DNA of 8,481 nt from Desulfobacteraceae bacterium (GTDB lineage: Bacteria > Desulfobacterota > Desulfobacteria > Desulfobacterales > UBA11574), in assembly GCA_029857875.1 (NCBI GenBank), contig JAOUGB010000073.1, positions 1 to 8,481 on the forward strand, read 5' to 3'. A program made the translations under genes and the position numbers. A model generated the notes under the pieces. It did no database searches. It was not told where the DNA came from and saw only the letters and a list, made by a program, of their open reading frames with translations. This document shows, piece after piece, positions 6,004 through 8,481 of this stretch (position 1 is the stretch's first letter; the number at the start of each line of letters is the position of its first letter).

Positions 6004-8481
6004 ATGATCAGTTTCACACTCAACGGAAAAACAGTCCAGGGAAAAGAAGGGGAATATCTCCTTAAAGTTGCTGAAGAACATGGAATTGAAATCCCGACCC
6101 TTTGCCATCACAAAGCGCTCGAACCGGCCGGCATGTGCCGTCTCTGTATAGTGGAAATGCATTACGGTGGACGTGTTCGATACGTCACCGCATGCAACTA
6201 CCCCATCTGGGAAGGCATGGAAATAAAAACCGATACCGAGGGGATTCACCAGATTCGCAAACTTATTGTTGAGTTGCTGTATGCTCGATGTCCGGACGTA
6301 GAAATTCTTAAAAAACTTGCTGAGAAATACGACATCAAGGAACCTCGTTTTAGTAAAGAAGACGACACCTGTATCCTTTGCGGACTATGTACCCGCATAT
6401 GCGAGCGGATGGGAAACAGCGCCATCGGTCTGACCGGCCGTGGGACGGACATGAAAGTCGACACGCCCTTTCACATCCAAACAGAAGTATGCCTGTCCTG
6501 TGGCGCCTGTGCATCTGTTTGCCCCACCGGACATATCAATTATGAAAAAATTCGGGCCAACATTTCTGAGAGCGAAATAGTACCGATTCCTTCCGAGTAC
6601 GAAATGGGACTAAAAGGGCGCAAAGCGGTTTATGTGCCTTACGCCCAGGCGGTTCCCAATACACCTGTTATCGATCGTACCAAATGTGTGCACTTTAAAA
6701 CCGGCGGATGCCAGATATGTGCCGAGTTTTGCGGGGTGAATGCCATTGATTATTCTCAGCAGGACGAGAGCATAGAGGTAGAAGTCGGTTCGATCATATT
6801 GGCACCGGGAGCGGACGTGTATGATCCCGGACTGCACGACACCTACAATTACGCGAACCATCCCAATGTGGTGACGTCCATGGAATTCGAGCGGATTCTA
6901 TCGGCATCGGGTCCGTACGGGGGTCACTTGATACGGCCGTCGGATCATGTGGAGCCCAAAAAGATTGCCTGGTTGCAGTGTGTCGGTTCCAGGGATGTGC
7001 ACCTGGGGGCCCACGGTTACTGTTCGGGTGTGTGCTGTACCTACGCCATCAAGGAGGCCATGCTGGCCAAGGAGCACAGCAGCAACGGATTGGACGCGGC
7101 GGTGTTTTACATCGATATGCGCACGTTCGGGAAAGACTTTGAGCAGTATTACAACCGGGCCAGAGAGGAGTCGGGGGTTCGGTTCGTCAAGTCGAAGATC
7201 ACCAATATCGAATCCAACCCAGAGACGGACATGCAGGTGATCCGGTATGTTGACGAGGCCGGCCGTCGTTTGGAAGAGGAATTTGATATGGTGGTGCTGT
7301 CCGTGGGGTTGAGCGCTTCTATGAAGACGGCGGAGCAGGCCAAAAAGTGGGGCATCGATCTTGATCATTACAATTTTGCCAAAACCAATAGTTTTGACCC
7401 GGTACAGACGTCCCGGCCCGGAATATATGTCTGCGGTATTTTCCAGGGACCCAAGGACATCCCGTCATCGGTGATCGATTCCAGCGCGGCGGCAGGGGTT
7501 GCCGGAAGCAGTCTGGCTGATGTTCGATGGACCCTGACCAAGACCCGGGAGATACCCGAAGAAGTGGATGTTCGGGGTGAGCCGCCCCGGGTCGGTGTGT
7601 TTGTGTGCCGGTGCGGGACGAATATAGCAGGGACCGTTGATGTACCGGAAGTGGTGGAGTTTTCAAAAGATCTCCCGGGTGTAGTTTATGTGGAAGAGAA
7701 CATGTTCAGCTGCTCCCAGGACACCCAGGACAAGATGACCGAGATCATCAAGGAGCATCGATTGAACCGGGTGGTGGTGGCGGCATGTACGCCCAAAACC
7801 CACGAGCCTTTGTTTCAGGAGACGCTGATCAACGCAGGGATCAACAAATACCTGTTCGAGATGGGAAACATCCGGAACCAGTGTTCCTGGGTTCATAAAG
7901 ACGACCCGGACCGGGCCACAAAGAAATCGAAAGATATTGTGAGAATGGCGGTGGCCAAGGCAAGACTATTGGAGCCGTTGGCGGAGTCGACCATGGGGGT
8001 CACCCAGTCGGTTCTGGTGATCGGGGGCGGGGTTGCCGGCATGGCGGCGGCCCGGAACATGTCGGAGCAGGGGTATCATACCTATCTGATCGAAAAAGCG
8101 GATGCTTTGGGCGGTCAGGCCCGTCACCTTCACGAAACCTGGCGGGGTGAGGACATCCAGGGATATTTGACCCAACTCACGGATGCGGTTCAGTCCGACG
8201 ATAACATCGAGGTGTTTGTAAATGCCCGGATCAGCCATGTGGACGGGTTTGTGGGGAATTTCAAGACCACCATCAGCCAAAACGGTGAAAGCAGGGTTCT
8301 GGAGCACGGGGTGACCATCATTGCTTCCGGGGCATCGGAGCTCAAGCCGGACGGATATTTATACGGCCAGGATTCGCGAGTGGTCACGGGTCTTGAGCTT
8401 CAGCAGCGGTTTATCGACAAGGACCCGTCGCTGGGTCAAGCCGACACGGCGGTATTTATCCAGTGCGTGGGGTCCCGGATA
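6004..8481 (+). CDS. hdrA: NuoG-type N-terminal domain fused to HdrA C-terminal part plus second HdrA module (3' end outside window)
   Basis: 826 residues with no stop before the right edge. GAAGG (5991-5995) lies eight bases before ATG. Residues 1-80: [2Fe-2S] domain with C34, C45, C48, C64. Residues 120-175: two [4Fe-4S] motifs (C123-C133 and C163-C173). The His-Cys cluster domain of typical NuoG is absent. From about 193 the sequence is HdrA: P-S-E-Y-x3-L-K-G-R-K-A-V-Y-V-P-Y-A-Q-A-V-P, a cluster motif C228, C236, C239, C243, then W-L-Q-C326-V-G-S-R, C340, C344-C345, and an FAD C-terminal region near 405-500. This stretch lacks the GxGxxG and C-A-M-C/U loop that begin HdrA. Those lie in the gene at 3111. 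From about 528 a second HdrA module starts (G-V-F-V-C535-R-C537-G-T-N), with its own FAD motif G674-G-G-V-A-G679. Role: bridge between NuoEF and HdrB/C. GC content rises within this gene. Confidence 0.88.
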   Translation, partial: MISFTLNGKTVQGKEGEYLLKVAEEHGIEIPTLCHHKALEPAGMCRLCIVEMHYGGRVRYVTACNYPIWEGMEIKTDTEGIHQIRKLIVELLYARCPDVEILKKLAEKYDIKEPRFSKEDDTCILCGLCTRICERMGNSAIGLTGRGTDMKVDTPFHIQTEVCLSCGACASVCPTGHINYEKIRANISESEIVPIPSEYEMGLKGRKAVYVPYAQAVPNTPVIDRTKCVHFKTGGCQICAEFCGVNAIDYSQQDESIEVEVGSIILAPGADVYDPGLHDTYNYANHPNVVTSMEFERILSASGPYGGHLIRPSDHVEPKKIAWLQCVGSRDVHLGAHGYCSGVCCTYAIKEAMLAKEHSSNGLDAAVFYIDMRTFGKDFEQYYNRAREESGVRFVKSKITNIESNPETDMQVIRYVDEAGRRLEEEFDMVVLSVGLSASMKTAEQAKKWGIDLDHYNFAKTNSFDPVQTSRPGIYVCGIFQGPKDIPSSVIDSSAAAGVAGSSLADVRWTLTKTREIPEEVDVRGEPPRVGVFVCRCGTNIAGTVDVPEVVEFSKDLPGVVYVEENMFSCSQDTQDKMTEIIKEHRLNRVVVAACTPKTHEPLFQETLINAGINKYLFEMGNIRNQCSWVHKDDPDRATKKSKDIVRMAVAKARLLEPLAESTMGVTQSVLVIGGGVAGMAAARNMSEQGYHTYLIEKADALGGQARHLHETWRGEDIQGYLTQLTDAVQSDDNIEVFVNARISHVDGFVGNFKTTISQNGESRVLEHGVTIIASGASELKPDGYLYGQDSRVVTGLELQQRFIDKDPSLGQADTAVFIQCVGSRI

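Noticed and set aside
6898..7368. 156-codon minus-strand frame inside the NuoG-HdrA gene
   Set aside because: It is antisense to strongly conserved HdrA sequence. Long antisense frames are expected in GC-rich coding DNA.
377..8481. Assignment as a benzoyl-CoA reductase (bam) cluster
   Set aside because: HdrA-like and NuoEF-like subunits fit, but no tungsten/molybdenum BamB subunit is present, and the first gene is a membrane cytochrome b not expected there. Flanking sequence could change this.

Overview
The window looks like part of one co-directional operon (all genes on the + strand) from an anaerobic, selenocysteine-using bacterium. It is most likely a Desulfobacterota (sulfate-reducing or syntrophic) lineage. 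That placement is inferred from the combination of a heterodisulfide-reductase-like (Hdr) flavo-iron-sulfur system, a membrane cytochrome b with a haem c site, NADH-dehydrogenase-type NuoE/NuoF subunits and a UGA-containing HdrA. No rRNA, tRNA, transposase or CRISPR is visible.

Layout. Positions 1-376 hold no convincing gene. They contain two 40-bp direct repeats, a sigma70-like promoter, a near-perfect palindrome just behind it and a strong Shine-Dalgarno site. Then come: (i) 377-2218, a membrane cytochrome b with a periplasmic CXXCH loop and two HdrC-like double [4Fe-4S] modules; (ii) 2235-3107, HdrB with two cysteine-rich CCG motifs; (iii) 3111-3518, a 135-residue N-terminal piece of HdrA with FAD motif, an in-frame UGA read as selenocysteine 60, and one [4Fe-4S] motif; (iv) 3530-4033, NuoE; (v) 4057-5961, NuoF with a C-terminal double ferredoxin; (vi) 6004 to beyond the right edge, a NuoG-type N-terminal domain fused to the rest of HdrA.

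The most notable point is that HdrA appears to be split. The small selenoprotein stops just after the first ferredoxin motif. The sequence that normally follows in HdrA reappears about 3.1 kb downstream, after nuoE, nuoF and a NuoG-like domain, fused in frame to that NuoG-like domain. The downstream chain lacks the first GxGxxG and the Cys/Sec loop, which are exactly what the small chain supplies. The two chains may therefore assemble into one flavoprotein module. A conventional ORF search would miss the small gene because of the UGA. A hairpin with apical loop GAGGUC lies 15 nt after the UGA and fits a bacterial SECIS.

How the parts may work together (inference): NuoEF would exchange electrons with NAD(H). 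The NuoG-like and HdrA modules would carry them through Fe-S clusters and flavin, possibly with bifurcation. HdrB and the HdrC-like domains would link to the membrane cytochrome b, and so to the menaquinone pool and perhaps periplasmic cytochrome c. HdrA plus NuoEFG-like subunits is also the logic of the class II benzoyl-CoA reductase (Bam) complex, but no BamB is present here. Base composition rises sharply inside the last gene, from about 42-45% to about 60% GC in sampled lines, which hints at recombination or gene conversion with another hdrA copy.
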